DNA from: Hypomesus transpacificus
Lineage: Eukaryota; Chordata; Actinopteri; Osmeriformes; Osmeridae
Length of the DNA stretch: 64,000 bases
Direction: 5' to 3'
Assembly: GCF_021917145.1 (NCBI RefSeq)
Contig: NC_061061.1
Span: forward strand, 4,039,390-4,103,389
Below the pieces are notes generated by a model. That model did no database searches. It saw only the letters and a program-made list of their open reading frames with translations, and was not told the origin of the DNA. The first letter of the stretch is position 1; the number at the start of each line of letters is the position of its first letter. Of this stretch, positions 1-12,130 are shown in pieces. The position numbers were made by a program, and so were the translations under genes.

Positions 1-46
1 CCAGAGACTGAGGCCCCTAATGGACTGTGTGTTCCCTCCCTTCAAG

Positions 47-3000
47 GAGCCCGTGTAAATGCCAAAGACAACAAGTGGCTCACCCCTCTCCACCGGGCGG
101 TGGCATCGTGCAGTGAGGTACGTGGGATGGTCTCCGTCAGTCCCTCCCTTGCTCCGTCTTCTCTCGCTCTCTTTCCGCGTCTGTGTCTCTCTTTTGCGCT
201 CTCCGTTCGCTCTTCGGCCATCGCCGGTTTCTCTCGCCTCACCTCTCTCCTCTCCACTCTCTTCCTCTCCGCTCTCTCTCTGTTCCTCCACCGTCTGCGT
301 ACGTCTCCTGGCCCCGCTGCTCACCGCGACCCCCCCCCCCCCCGTCCTCTCCCCAGGAGGCGGTCCAGGTGCTGCTGAAACACTCGGCGGACGTCAACGC
401 CCGGGACAAGAACTGGCAGACGCCGCTTCACATCGCCGCCGCCAACAAGGCCGTCCGCTGCGCCGAGGCCCTGGTGCCCCTGCTCAGCAACGTCAACGTG
501 TCGGATCGGGCGGGGCGCACGCCGCTGCACCACGCCGCCTTCAGCGGTCACATGGAGGTCAGTCTGGGTCCGCCTGCCCCGCCCCCCCACACCCCCCTAA
601 ACGTACTAGACCTGAGGGTCAGATGTCCTTGAAATTGGAGCCGAAAAATATCGAAATCAACGCAGAACTTCAATCGATTGTCCATAGGGGCCAAGGCGGT
701 AGCTTCGTTATTTATCGTAGGCCGTGTTTGTGTTCGACCGAGCACTGCTTTGCGTTGGGAGCGTGTCCTCTCACCATGACCTTACGCTGCTCTGTTGGTC
801 TTCTATTGGATGCATCTGTTGCCGTCCCGTGTCTGACCCTGTGTCCACGCCCCCCCGGCCATCAGATGGTGAGGATCCTGCTGTCTCGAGGAGCCAACAT
901 CAATGCGTTCGACAAGAAGGACCGCCGCGCCATCCACTGGGCTGCCTACATGGGTAAGCCGACGCACACTTGTACATCTATATGTGGTACATTGTGTTCG
1001 GATCTCCCTTCTCCCCCCCCCCCCCTGATATTGAATCCGCCATTTTGACTATGTTCACATCTACACGGTCCAGCTAGAATTTTCTTTCACAAGGGACTGG
1101 GCCTGTGTGTTTGCGTCAGCTTTGCGTCTTTGCCGTGCACACCTCGTCAGGTGTACTGTGTAATCATTATTCGATTTTTCTGCGACAGTTGCAACTGAGC
1201 TGCCACTCTGCATACCTGGGTTATCTTTTGAACACTAAAGATAACGTTTTCTTTTTTCATTTTTTGCTGACATTCTTCTCCCCCTCTCTTTACATTTACA
1301 TGTTAGTCATTTAGCAGACGCTCTTATCCAGAGCGACTTACAGTAAGTACAGGGACATTCCCCCGAGGCAAGTAGGGTGAAGTGCCTTGCCCGAGGACAC
1401 AACGTCATTTGGCACAGACGGGAATCGATCCGGCAACCTTCCGATTACTTACCCGATTCCCTAACCGCTCAGCCAGCTGACTCCCCCTCTCTGTCTTCGG
1501 CGGTTTCGCAGGGCACATTGAGGTGGTGAAGATCCTGGCGTCCCACGGCGCCGAGGTGGCCTGCAAGGACAAGAAGGCCTACACGCCGCTGCACGCCGCC
1601 GCGTCCAGCGGGATGATCAGCGTGGTCAAGTACCTCCTGGACCTGGGCTCCGACGTGAGTTTCTACCGGCTCCCACCGGCTGTGGGGGGGGGGGGGGGGG
1701 TCTCCAACCCTGGTCCCGCAGAGCTGTCTACCTCCCCCCAAGGTCTTTGCTCCAACCCCTGTTGACGCGAGCCGGATTCAATACATCAGCCAGACCAATC
1801 AGAAGTCGGCTGTGCTCGATGAGGGTTCGAACTCCAGCTAGGTAGTACAAGGTCGTTCTCTGGGAGCAGGGTTGGAGACGTCTACTTTAGAGGATTCCTT
1901 CATGTTCATGCGGTATTATATGTTGTTTATAAAAGTGTTCGCTTGCATACGATTGGGATTGTTATGCGTGGAAGTCAAGATTAGGAACCATATAGTATTT
2001 AGGTTAGACTGCTAGGAAACCGTTGAAAGGAGCAATACCAAGAATTTCAGTGTACCAGTGGCAGATAAACTTGCAACTTGAGCTCAGCCCGCAGCGTTTC
2101 ATATTGAGCGGCCTGCTATTGACCGATGGGCCCCTCTGACTGTATTAGACTGCATCAACTGGACTAAAACAGCACTGAAGCCCTAATGGGATATGGAATG
2201 ATTTCCTGTATGATGTATACAGAAGAGTGACGCTGCTGAGCGCTCTGGACAGTCAGCTCTGTCTGCTCAGGCTGTCTCTAATGTCTCTAATCTATAATAA
2301 CCCATGACAATGGAGACACTGCTAATCTGAGCCCCGCCATCCCTCCCTCTCACTCCCTCCATCCCTCCCTCCCTCTCTTCAACCACTCTCCAACCCTCCC
2401 TCCCTCTCACCCCCTCCATCCCTCCCTCCCTCTCACCCCCTCCATCCCTCCCTCCCTCCCTCTCGCCCCCTCCATCCCTCCCTCCCTCTCACCCCCTCCA
2501 TCCCTCCCTCCCTCTCGCCCCCTCCATCCCTCCCTCCCTCTCGCCCCCTCCATCCCTCCCTCCCTCTCGCCCCCTCCATCCATCCCTCCCTCTCTTGAAC
2601 CACTCTCCATTTCTCCCTCCCTCTCCATCCCTCCCTCTCTTCAACCACTCTCCATCCCGCCCTCCCTCCCTCTCCGTGTCCAGATCAACGAGCCCAACAC
2701 CTACGGCAACACCCCACTGCACGTGGCGTGCTACAACGGGCAGGACGTGGTGGTGAACGAGCTGATCGAGTGCGGCGCCAATGTCAACCAGGTGAACGAG
2801 AAGGGCTTCGCCCCGCTCCACTTCACCGCCGCCTCGCGCCACGGGGCGCTGTGCCTGGAGCTGCTGGTGGGCAACGGTGCCGACGTCAACATCAAGGTGA
2901 GGGTCCGCCTCGCCGTCGCAGATCTGTTACACAACGCTCTAGAGCAGGGGTTCCCAATCCTGGTCCCCGGGCCTCCCTGCCCTGCATGTTTTAGACGTTT

Positions 3001-6000
3001 CCCTGCTCCAACACACCTGATTCCAATGAATGGTCGTTAGCAGGCTTCTGCATAACTAGATAACGACCCATTCATTGGAATCAGGTGTGTTGGAGCAGGG
3101 AAACGTCTAAAACATGCAGGGCAGGGAGGCCCGAGGACCAGGATTGGGAAGCCCTGCTCTAGAGTTTGGTTGGAGCTTTCCTCAGCCTGGGGGGGGGGTT
3201 AGCTTCTGCCCAGACTGAGCGTGTCCCCCTCGCCCCTCTTGACCCCACAGAGTAAAGACGGAAAGACCCCCCTCCACATGACGGCCATCCACGGGCGCTT
3301 CTCCCGCTCCCAAGCGGTCATCCAGAACGGTGAGGCCCTGTGAAGGGCAAACGCATCCTCCCCCCAGACTCCGATGGCTTCGCTAGTGAGGCGGGTCTTC
3401 GACAGACGTCGGACGGAAAACCGGTCTCCACCCCAGAAATAGAAACCACCTTTTTTAGAGCCTTTTAATACCGTTACATCGCGGGAGAGAGGGATAGGAT
3501 CGAGGGCGATGCCCTAGTTGTGACCCTGTTCTGTGTACACGCATATTTATACAAGGTTACATGAATAAACATACTGCGCTTCTGACTGATATGACATATT
3601 TCACACCAAAAAAAAAAAAAGTTGATATTTTTCATATCATAGAACAAGCATAGGTCCAACCTCCACCTTCATGACACGTGTTCGGTCCCTCCGTCTGCGC
3701 GGCAGCTCCGCGTCCTTGGCCGCCTCCGGACCCCAGTCCGTGTCCGGGCGGGTGACGACTGAGCAGGCTCTGTTGCGTTCCTTTGGCAGGCGCCGAGATC
3801 GACTGCGAAGACCGGAACGGAAACACACCGCTGCACATCGCCACTCGCTACGGCCACGAGCTGCTCATCAACACCCTCATCACCAACGGCGCCGACACGG
3901 CAAAGTAAGCCAGCGCACGGCCCCCCCCCCCCTCGCTGGGGGGTCACATGACCTGCACCTTAGTCGAATGGCCTCGTGGAATCACGGGTTTAGCTCGATG
4001 AGCCGCCAGCTCCTTGCGCGGGTGGAGTGCAAACGATGCTGGGTAAACGCGACGGGAATAACAAGTCTGTGATTTTGTTTACCCGTTTGCAGACGAGGAG
4101 TCCACGGAATGTTCCCCCTGCACCTGGCAGCCCTCAGTGGATTCTCCGACTGCTGCCGGAAGCTTCTCTCTTCAGGTTGGCAATGTGGGACGCCGTGTTC
4201 CTGGCCTGCATGTTCCCGCCTCGAATAACACTTTCATTTGATTAAAGCTATTTACTACGCTCGCTAAATTTACATTTAGTCATTTAGCAGACGCTCTTAT
4301 CCAGAGCGAAATAAATAGGAGGCCTTTGGTGTTATTAATTCCACTTTTAAGGATATTAAAGGTGATCAGGGCAGGGATTAACAGATACTTAGGTGTGTGA
4401 CTCCCGAAAAACCTTCTATGAACCCAGACCAGGAAGGGGGTCGTATAGCGCTCCTAATCTGCTCCTCTGACGCAGGCTTTGACATAGACACCCCGGACGA
4501 CTTTGGAAGGACCTGTTTACACGCTGCAGCAGCTGGAGGGTGAGTCGAAGAGCCCCTAGCTCTCCTCGTCACAGCACCTCCTCCGGCCAGAGTGCCTTCG
4601 TGGTCTGACGAGCTCCTGACTGATCTGCTGTCCCGCACCGCCTGATTGCTAATGGTCATTTTTTTAACCCCCTCCCCTAGGAACCTGGAATGTCTGAATT
4701 TGCTGCTCAACACCGGGGCAGACTTCAACAGAAAAGACAGCTTTGGAAGGTGAGGAACCTCACACTCCCCTTCATCTCCACCTGCGTCGAGAGTTTCAAA
4801 AGAATGTGACAAACCTGCTTTCAAACGTGGGTGGGGCAGCCGTTTGGAGGCAGCCATTAAACGTCATTGACTTCGTCATAAGCGACCGGACAGATTTGGC
4901 CGCCTCCAAAACGCTGTCGTGCCGCCGCCCCGCCTGTCATGAAACCCGTGCCCCCTCATGACAAACGCATCCGAGGCCTCACTGTGTTCCCACGTCCCTC
5001 CAGGACCCCCTTGCACTACGCCGCGGCTAACTGTAACTACCAGTGCCTGTTTGCCCTGGTGGGCTCCGGGGCCAGCGTCAACGACCTGGACGAGAGGGGC
5101 TGCTCGCCGCTCCACTACGCCGCTGCCTCGGACACGGACGGAAAGTACGAGTTTTGGGGGGGGGGATTTTGTCCATTTACTTGTCTTCCATGTTATGTGT
5201 GTGTGTGGAGTGGTTCTGTATTTTCCACAGTCATTACAGGTGTCATGGCTAAGTCTTTTTGTTTCGGTCTGGTTTCCCAGGTGCCTGGAATACCTGCTGC
5301 GAAACGACGCAAACCCGGGGATCCGGGACGGTCAGGGCTACAACGCCGTGCACTACGCCTCGGCGTACGGACACCGCCTCTGCCTGGAGCTGGTGAGAGA
5401 CACACGACGACACGGCGGGGGAGGGGAGAGGCCCGGGGCCCGCCGTCCCGACACATGCGTTTGTTGACAGTGCTGAATGTGGGTCACGTGGTCAGGGATT
5501 GCGACCGGGGGGGTTAATGTGGCGTGTGGCTTTTTTTTCGTTACAGATCGCGAGTGAAACGCCTCTGGATGTGGTGAGTGCCGACCGAGAAGCGGTCGTC
5601 CTTCTTCTACACCGCGGTGTCGTTTCGTCATTTGCCGCGTTCCGTTCACTCTTTTAGCCTGCGTCGCGTGTAGAAAAACCGACGCGTTCTTCCATGTGAG
5701 GTGTCGCCTATTTTCTGCGATTCGAAAGATGACTCCTCCCACCTCTGCTCCTCAGCTAATGGAGACGTCGGGGACAGACATCCTGAACGACTCTGACGTC
5801 CGAGCCCCCATCAGCCCACTGCACCTAGCTGTGAGTACCGCTGGAAGGTTGTTCTTCAGATAGATGGACTTGTGTGGTAACGTACAGACAAGCGTACATT
5901 TACTACCTGTAAAAAATAAAATTAAAAAAATGGTTATAGGCTTTACCAAAAAAGAAAACACCAAGTCAACGGTCGGTTCTCTCTCCACGTGTCATAGTTT

Positions 6001-9000
6001 GGGTCCTTGTATTGTGTCCAGGCGTACCACGGCCACCACCACGCCATGGAGGTGCTGGTGCAGTCGCTGCTGGACCTGGACGTGAGGAACGGCCAGGGGC
6101 GCACGCCTCTGGACCTGGCCGCCTTCAAGGGCCACGTCGAGTGCGTGGACGTCCTCATTAACCAGGGGGCCTCCATCCTCGTGAAGGACTTCACCCTGAA
6201 AAGGACCCCCATCCATGCTGCAGGTAGACCCCCCCCCCCAGTCGTTAAGCCGTCCTGTGCTCAGGTGGGAGTCGGATGGCTGAGCGGGTTGAGCATCGGG
6301 CTTGTAATCTGAAGGTTGCCAGCTCGATTCCCGTCCGGTGCGCATGACGCGGTGTCCTTGGGGCCAAGGCACTTCACCCTACTTGCCTCGGGGGGGGAAT
6401 GTCCCTGTACGTACTGTAAGTCGCTCTGGATAAGAGCGTCTGCTAAAAGACTACATGTAAATGTAACACGTGCCCCCTCTCCCTCTCTCCAGCCACCAAC
6501 GGCCACTCTGAGTGTTTACGCCTGCTGATCGGAAACGCCGACCACCAGAGCGCCGTGGACATCCAGGACGGCAACGGACAGTAAGGGAGCCGTTCGGGCC
6601 GGGGGACGTCTGTGAACTCGTCGACGTCTCTAGGTCACCGTTGTTGTTGTTTTCCCGTGCTCCCCAGGACCCCGCTGATGCTGGCGGTGCTGAGCGGGCA
6701 CACGGACTGCGTGTACTCCCTGCTCAACAAGGGAGCCAACGTAGAAGCCAAAGACAAGTGGGGGAGGACCGCGCTGCACAGGGGGGTGAGGAGGAGGTCT
6801 CGCTGGTCTTACAGGCACACACAGACGCAGAGTAGGAGTCCATCAGAACATGCCCTGCAACAACCACACGTCTGAGTGTGAATCTTTTATTTTTAGGTTG
6901 TCAATCTAGTTGGACTTGTTTTGTAGTATACATGGCTTGACCTTAATTCAAGTCAATAACATTATTTTAAGAAATCTTGTCTCGCGAAACGCTATTACTG
7001 CAGTGCCAGCAAAATGTACTTGTCTTAAGCATAAGCAAGCTCACTACGAACAAAAAAAAGATTCCACTTTGCAGTGTGGCGCGTATTCAGCTCTATGACA
7101 CGGCGTGTGTGTGTGTGTGTCCAGGCGGTGACGGGCCACGAGGAGTGTGTGGAGGCCCTGCTGCAGCACAGCGCCAGCTTCCTGACGCGGGACTGTAAGG
7201 GGCGCACCCCCATCCACCTGGCGGCCGCCTGCGGCCACATCGGGGTGCTGGGGGGGCTCCTGCACGCCGCCCAGAGCGTGGAGACCCTCCCCGTCGTCAC
7301 CGACAACCAGGGCTACACGCCTCTGCACTGGGCCTGCTACAACGGTAGGAGCGGGGCGGGAACGGCGCCGCGGTCGCTCGGCGGACGAGCGCGCGTCGCC
7401 GCGTAGGCTCGAGGCCTCAAGGGTTCAAATCCGGCCTCGGCCGTTTGGGGGGGTCGTGTTTTCCCCTCTCTCTCTCTCCCTACCGTTCCTGTCGTGCTTT
7501 ACTTACAAACTGTCCAATGTAGTATGTAAGGATGAAAAATGCAACAAACAAAACAAAAACCGTGTTCAGAAACGGTCCCGTCGTGTTCAAACCCCACAGT
7601 GGGTTTTTCAGGCCCCTCGCTTCGCAGCGGCTTCTCCCCTCGTCTGTCCACGTGATTCACACGGCGACGCGAGAAGAGCGTTCGCCTGCTCTGGAGCATC
7701 GTGCTGTGGGCGGGGGGGTCTCACGTGAGCGCGTGTCTTCCCCCGCAGGCCACGACACGTGTGTGGAGGTGCTGCTGGAGCAGGAGATCTTCCAGAAGAC
7801 GGAGGGCAACACCTTCAGTCCCCTCCACTGTGCCGTGTAAGAGCCCACGCACCTCCCTCCGTCGCTGCCGGGGGGGCGGATGTTTACGGGGATGGCGCAA
7901 ATTGTCATGGCGACGGCTGGGCTTTTCCCGGGCCCAAAGGCTAAGTGCACGTCTCCTTTTCTCCGGCAGGATTAACGACAACGAAGGAGCGGCCGAGATG
8001 CTGATCGACACGCTGGGTCCCGCCATCGTCAACTCGGCCGACGCCAAAAAAAGGTAGGTAAACATGCCGCTATTCGACGCTGCTCACGGGGACAGACTCG
8101 ACACTGGGGGTAGCGGAAGCAGACGTGGCAACTTGGGGGCACGGTAGAGTCGTACATCTCTTTGACGGAGCTCGTGAAGCGTAGGCGACGGGAAGTGACT
8201 GCTGTCTCTTTGTGGTTGTGCGCCGGGCCCAGGACCCCCCTGCACGCGGCCGCCTTCACCGACCACGTGGAGTGTCTCCAGCTGCTGCTGAGCCACAACG
8301 CCCAGGTCAACAGCGTCGACGCCTCGGGCAAGACCCCGCTCATGTTGGCCGCCGAGAACGGCCAGACCAACGCCGTCGGTACGGACCTCCCGCCTCGCCC
8401 ACCGCAAGGGGGTGACTTTGCGAAACCCGTTTCTGAGGTGCAGATTTGTCCATTTTGAGGATTCGTGACTTGTTTTGTTTTTGTTTCCTTTTTGCAGAGG
8501 TGTTGGTGAGCAGTGCAAAAGCAGACCTCACCCTGCAGGACGCCGTCAAGAACACTGCCTTGCATCTCGCCTGCAGTAAGGTGAGCAACGTTGACTTTGA
8601 ACATCATCTTCGTATACCCCAGACATGCGGTGGTCTTCTGGCGGCTTGTGGTTTCAGCATCTCGAATCAGTCTGACGTGTGTCACTCGCTTTTCGAAGGG
8701 GCATGAAACCAGTGCCTTGTTGATATTGGAGAAGATCTCCGACAGGAACCTCATCAACTCGACGAACGCAGCCTTACAGACGTACGTCTCCTTTGTCACG
8801 TTGCTCACCTGCCGTTAACGCCTAATGCCAGTTACCTTCAAGGAATGAAATGGTCGCAGCTTGTTCTAAGTATGACATCGATTAAATGTACACATGCCCA
8901 TTCTAAATGTGTGTTTTCTTTTTTTGGGGGTCAGGCCCTTACATGTGGCAGCTCGAAACGGTTTGACTGTGGTCGTGCAGGAGCTACTAGCCAAGGGTGC

Positions 9001-9521
9001 CAGCGTGCTGGCTGTGGATGAGAACGGTAAGTTCCAGGACAGCTGGCACCGCACCACCAGTTTGAAATCTCAGTGTGATACGGACACTCCGCGGCCCGAG
9101 CCAAGGATTGCCGCCGCAGCCACGGAGCTGAGAGCACAAACAGCGAAAACCAGTCAGCACGCGATCACTTGACGCATCTCCAGCCTGCGCTGACCTCTTC
9201 CTGTTGCCCCTCCCCCACCCCCCTCCCCCAGGTTACACCCCCGCCTTGGCGTGCGCCCCCAACAAAGACGTGGCCGACTGCCTGGCCCTCATCCTGGCCA
9301 CCATGATGCCCGTGTCCCACGGCACGCCGACGCCCAGCCTGCCCTTCAGTGCCATGAACCACTACACCACCACCACCAGCCCCTCCAAGAGCGTGACGTT
9401 CGACAGCCTGCCCGCGCTCCGCGCCGACCACAGCTCCTACTGCAGCTTCAACAACGTCGGCCGCCGCGACGGCTCCTACAAGGACGAGGAGCTCAACGAC
9501 TCCGACTCTGAAACGTACTGA
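47..9521 (+). CDS. ankrd28: ANKRD28, PP6 regulatory ankyrin-repeat subunit A (5' end outside window)
   Basis: Scaffold subunit of protein phosphatase 6. In the known family it binds the catalytic subunit through SAPS-domain proteins. Twenty-five exons are visible: 47-117, 357-557, 866-953, 1512-1654, 2684-2896, 3251-3329, 3790-3904, 4093-4175, 4476-4539, 4681-4749, 5004-5144, 5281-5392, 5547-5573, 5756-5830, 6022-6223, 6493-6580, 6668-6785, 7125-7344, 7749-7836, 7970-8053, 8233-8378, 8498-8580, 8699-8781, 8935-9026, 9232-9521. All joins keep frame and give 990 residues, against about 1050 in human ANKRD28, so roughly 60 N-terminal residues lie upstream. The protein is almost entirely tandem ankyrin repeats (TPLHxAA motifs). 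It ends in a non-ankyrin tail closing with [10 protein letters not shown], as in human. Exon 5547-5573 is a 27-bp microexon. Assignment to ANKRD28 rather than ANKRD44 or ANKRD52 rests on the tail and on the HACL1-COLQ neighbours. Confidence 0.95.
1291..1486 (-). mobile_element. tRNA-derived SINE, full-length copy in ANKRD28 intron
   Basis: Read on the minus strand, it opens with a tRNA-like head (GGCTGAGCGGTTAGGG resembles a pol III A box). About 50 bases on is a B-box-like GATCGATTCCC. It ends with the conserved tail containing AGAGCGTCTGCTAAATGAC. Four further copies of the same family lie at 4268 (fragment), 6266, 11297 and 25830. I have not assigned a family name. Confidence 0.85.
1702..1878. 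mobile_element. Possible short inverted-repeat MITE
   Basis: The left end reads TCTCCAACCCTGGTCCC and the right end reads GGGAGCAGGGTTGGAGA, which are roughly inverted copies. Spacing and intronic position suit a small hAT-like MITE. I could not define a clean target-site duplication, so boundaries are tentative. Confidence 0.4.
2336..2680. repeat. Pyrimidine-rich tandem repeat (CCCTCCATCCCTCCCT type)
   Basis: Irregular repetition of CCCTCCATCCCTCCCTCCCTCTC blocks fills the end of the ANKRD28 intron and runs to within a few bases of the acceptor at 2683. Minus-strand reading frames across it encode only Gly/Arg/Glu-rich repeats and are artefacts. Confidence 0.9.
2945..3156. mobile_element. 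212-bp fold-back MITE of hAT type
   Basis: Ends are CAGGGGTTCCCAATCCTGG and its near-exact inverse CCAGGATTGGGAAGCCCTG. Inverted similarity continues for about 85 bases on each arm around a short loop near 3030-3068, so the strand can form a long hairpin. The 8-bp duplication CTCTAGAG flanks it at 2937-2944 and 3157-3164, typical of hAT insertion. It contains no coding sequence and lies in an ANKRD28 intron. Confidence 0.9.
4268..4310 (-). mobile_element. SINE tail fragment
   Basis: Only the terminal segment of the SINE family seen at 1291 is present (TTTAGTCATTTAGCAGACG through CCAGAGCG). It lies in an ANKRD28 intron. Confidence 0.75.
6266..6466 (+). mobile_element. tRNA-derived SINE, full-length copy, sense orientation
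   Basis: The head GGAGTCGGATGGCTGAGCGG, the B-box-like GCTCGATTCCC and the tail TAAGAGCGTCTGCTAAAAGAC are all readable on the plus strand. It lies in an ANKRD28 intron just upstream of the exon that begins at 6493. Confidence 0.85.
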
Positions 9522-10905
9522 CGACCGGGGCGGCACGGCGGGAAGGGGCCACGCGCTCGCACGCACTCTCACGCGTACCCATACAAACACACACACACAT
9601 ACACACGCCGTGTCTTAAATCACCACAGCCAGCTTGGGAAGGCGGGGGGAGGTGAAACGCTGCACAGGAGCCTTAAAGAGACCCAGATGGACGGAGGGAG
9701 GGACGAGCTGCATCAGGCTGGCCCATTACTCATCCTGACCTCATCCATACCCCAGGTTCTAGATCTGAGCAACTGCTGCTGTACTAGCCTGCTGGGTCTT
9801 CAACACGAGAAGCGGTATGGTGTGTGTGAGGGGGTGGGGGGGGCGGTGGGGGGGGGGGGGGGGGGGGGGGTGGTGGGCAAGCAACAATCTTATACGGCAA
9901 TAACATGTAGTGGAAGGATAGTAGCACTTCACCGAGTACTAAAGTGACAGGGACCAAAATATTCAGAAGCATTGTAAACCTAATTTGACCGTAGACGTTG
10001 GACGAAGCATTTTTGGTTGATCTGAAAACAATATCTAGGTTTCATAATTCCGATTTTAGTGGGGAGTTCTAACTGAAGTTTTCGCACACGAAGAACACAC
10101 TAAGACTCAGTCTGTAATACAAGTGGGGGGGGGGGGAAATCATTTATTTTTTAAGAACAACATTTTAATAGACTCATTCATGTCTTAAACTCCTTAGACT
10201 GGAGAGTTAAAAAAATAAATAAAAGATCATAGTATTTGCTGATATGAGTAGTTTAAACTGATTTTGAGTGTGTGCAGCAGGTCTTTTTAAGTTGATGAAC
10301 GTGACATTTGTAAACTGTCCATTGCCACCTAGTCTTTTAGAAATAAGTTATTCATGTATTCTTTTCTGTTCTATTTATGTCATTCATTTTGTGCCTTCAT
10401 TAGTGACTGAGAGGACAAGTGTAGGGGCAGCTCTAAGACTAGAACAATGATGCACACTACAGTAAGTACTACAACATTGTGAAAAGCACTGATACTATAT
10501 TAAGAAATATAAGGCTATGCTTGCCTTACTTTGAGAGGAGAAACACTGTAAACCAATGGTAGGACAGCTTTTGATTTTCTTTAGTTGTAAAAAAAAATAT
10601 TTTTCTTTTGATCATATATTAATCAATGTATCTTGACAGGTTTTGCTTGCTTTAACTTCGGAAAATGAAACCACTCAATCCTTTGTGATTGCCTCTTTAA
10701 AAATGGCTCTTCTTGGTCTCTAAAGATTGTTTGAACTGGAAATATGTACAAATGGCCAGCTTTGTCAAAATACAACAAGAGGTTGTCCGAACCTTTTTTT
10801 CCATTTAGAAGGATGAAACTAGCATGTACATATGAAATTGTGACTGTGAATTCGATACATCCATGAATTCTTTCTGTACCTGAGATTGCTGTATATTTTA
10901 TGAGT
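9522..10905 (+). other. ankrd28: ANKRD28 3' untranslated region
   Basis: AT-rich sequence between the ANKRD28 stop and tandem polyadenylation signals. It holds a G-rich run near 9830-9870, a G run near 10124-10136 and several T-rich patches. I see no open reading frame of note and no RNA gene. Confidence 0.7.
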
Positions 10906-10916
10906 AATAAAATAAA
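10906..10916 (+). terminator. ankrd28: Tandem AATAAA polyadenylation signals, ANKRD28
   Basis: Two overlapping AATAAA hexamers (10906-10911 and 10911-10916) lie about 1.39 kb past the ANKRD28 stop. They are the first strong signals downstream of it. Confidence 0.75.
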
Positions 10917-10919
10917 GAA

Positions 10920-11296
10920 ATGAGTTATTTAATACTGAACTGAGAATGGCCTGTTTTTTCACTTGTTTTTACAGTACATAAACCAGGTTGATTTAATGAA
11001 CCGACCATAGTCAGTGGTAGCCATACACTACAACCAGGAACGTGGAAGAGTGATTATAATAAATTACAAACAATGGTGATGGTGCCACTGGTACGGTTTT
11101 ACATTAATAGTTTTAACTGCACCACGGGTAATCTTTTGTCATTGCTATCAGCCTAACTGAATTAGCTGTGGTCCTGTGAAAAATGAAACTAAGCTAAAAT
11201 TATAAATTGCCTATTTTATTCAATGTCTAACTCAAAAACAGATTATTTTAGGTTTTTTTGCCAGTGCTAGTTCAATCTGATTTGATGTTTTGATAT
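10920..11296. other. Intergenic, nothing recognised
   Basis: AT-rich sequence between the ANKRD28 polyadenylation signal and a SINE. No gene or structured element is visible. Confidence 0.6.
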
Positions 11297-11488
11297 TACA
11301 TTACATTTAGTCATTTAGCAGATGCTCTTACCCAGAGCGACTTACAGTAAGTACAGGGACATTCCCCCCGAGGCAAGTAGGGTGAAGTGCCTTGCCCAAG
11401 GACACAAATCATGTGGCACGGCAGGGAATCGATCCGGCAACCTTCGGATTACTAGCCCAACTCCCTCACCGCTAAGCCATCTGACTCC
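11297..11488 (-). mobile_element. tRNA-derived SINE copy
   Basis: Same family and orientation as the copy at 1291. On the minus strand the head is GGAGTCAGATGGCTTAGCGG, the B-box-like segment is GGATCGATTCCC, and the element finishes in the conserved CTAAATGACTAAATGTAAT tail. Confidence 0.85.
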
Positions 11489-11907
11489 TTAATATGATAT
11501 AATGATATAATAGATATTTGCTAAAGTTTTGGAGGATTTTGAATGGAGGTGCGTAAGCGTCCAACTGTTTCCGATGAACAGATTTGAAATGTCCCAAGTA
11601 TGGCCTCCTATTATCATACGTGGTTGATGAGGGAAAGGAATCTTTAAAAAATGCTGTTGATTTGAAAATACACCATTAGAGGTATTGAATAGTAAAGGCT
11701 AGTATGCTTTAATGGTCTCCTGGCAACCTACATAAAGCACATGCTGTAGGCTATGTCCGTCCTCCAACTGCTGTTAAATGGACACATTATTACTGCAGCA
11801 TTTTTTATAACCTATTTGAGCAATGTCACCTTTTCCTGTGTGGAGATTTATTTCAATTAGCAGGCAGATGAGGGGCCAGTAAAAGGGAGGGAGTGATAAC
11901 ATGATTG

Positions 11908-11915
11908 TATAAAAG
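11908..11915 (+). promoter_or_regulatory. TATA box of the small secreted-protein gene
   Basis: TATAAAAG lies about 220 bases upstream of the start codon at 12131. A transcription start about 30 bases downstream would give a noncoding first exon ending near 11997 at the donor GTGAGA. That would splice to the acceptor TTTTTCATACTAG at 12129. A canonical TATA box suits a tissue-restricted gene. Confidence 0.6.
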
Positions 11916-12130
11916 CCAAACAACACCATGAAAGCTGAGAAGCACAGAAGATTACATACTTTTTTACATTCACATAAACGGAACTGAAGAACGATATGTG
12001 AGATGATGCTTTTGATTAGGTGTCAAATACATGAATGTTGTGACAATTCTTTTTACCGGGAAACACTGGTGGTTGGTGTCCTGCTAATGTACGTGTTTTG
12101 TTTTTATTTGAAATGATTTTTCATACTAGG

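Noticed and set aside
2407-2842. Gly/Arg/Glu-rich minus-strand frames
   Set aside because: Products of the CCCTCCAT repeat plus the antisense of an ANKRD28 exon.
7400-7450. B-box-like AGGGTTCAAATCCGGCC suggesting a tRNA gene
   Set aside because: No A box at the right distance and no cloverleaf arms found. It is probably a SINE relic or chance.
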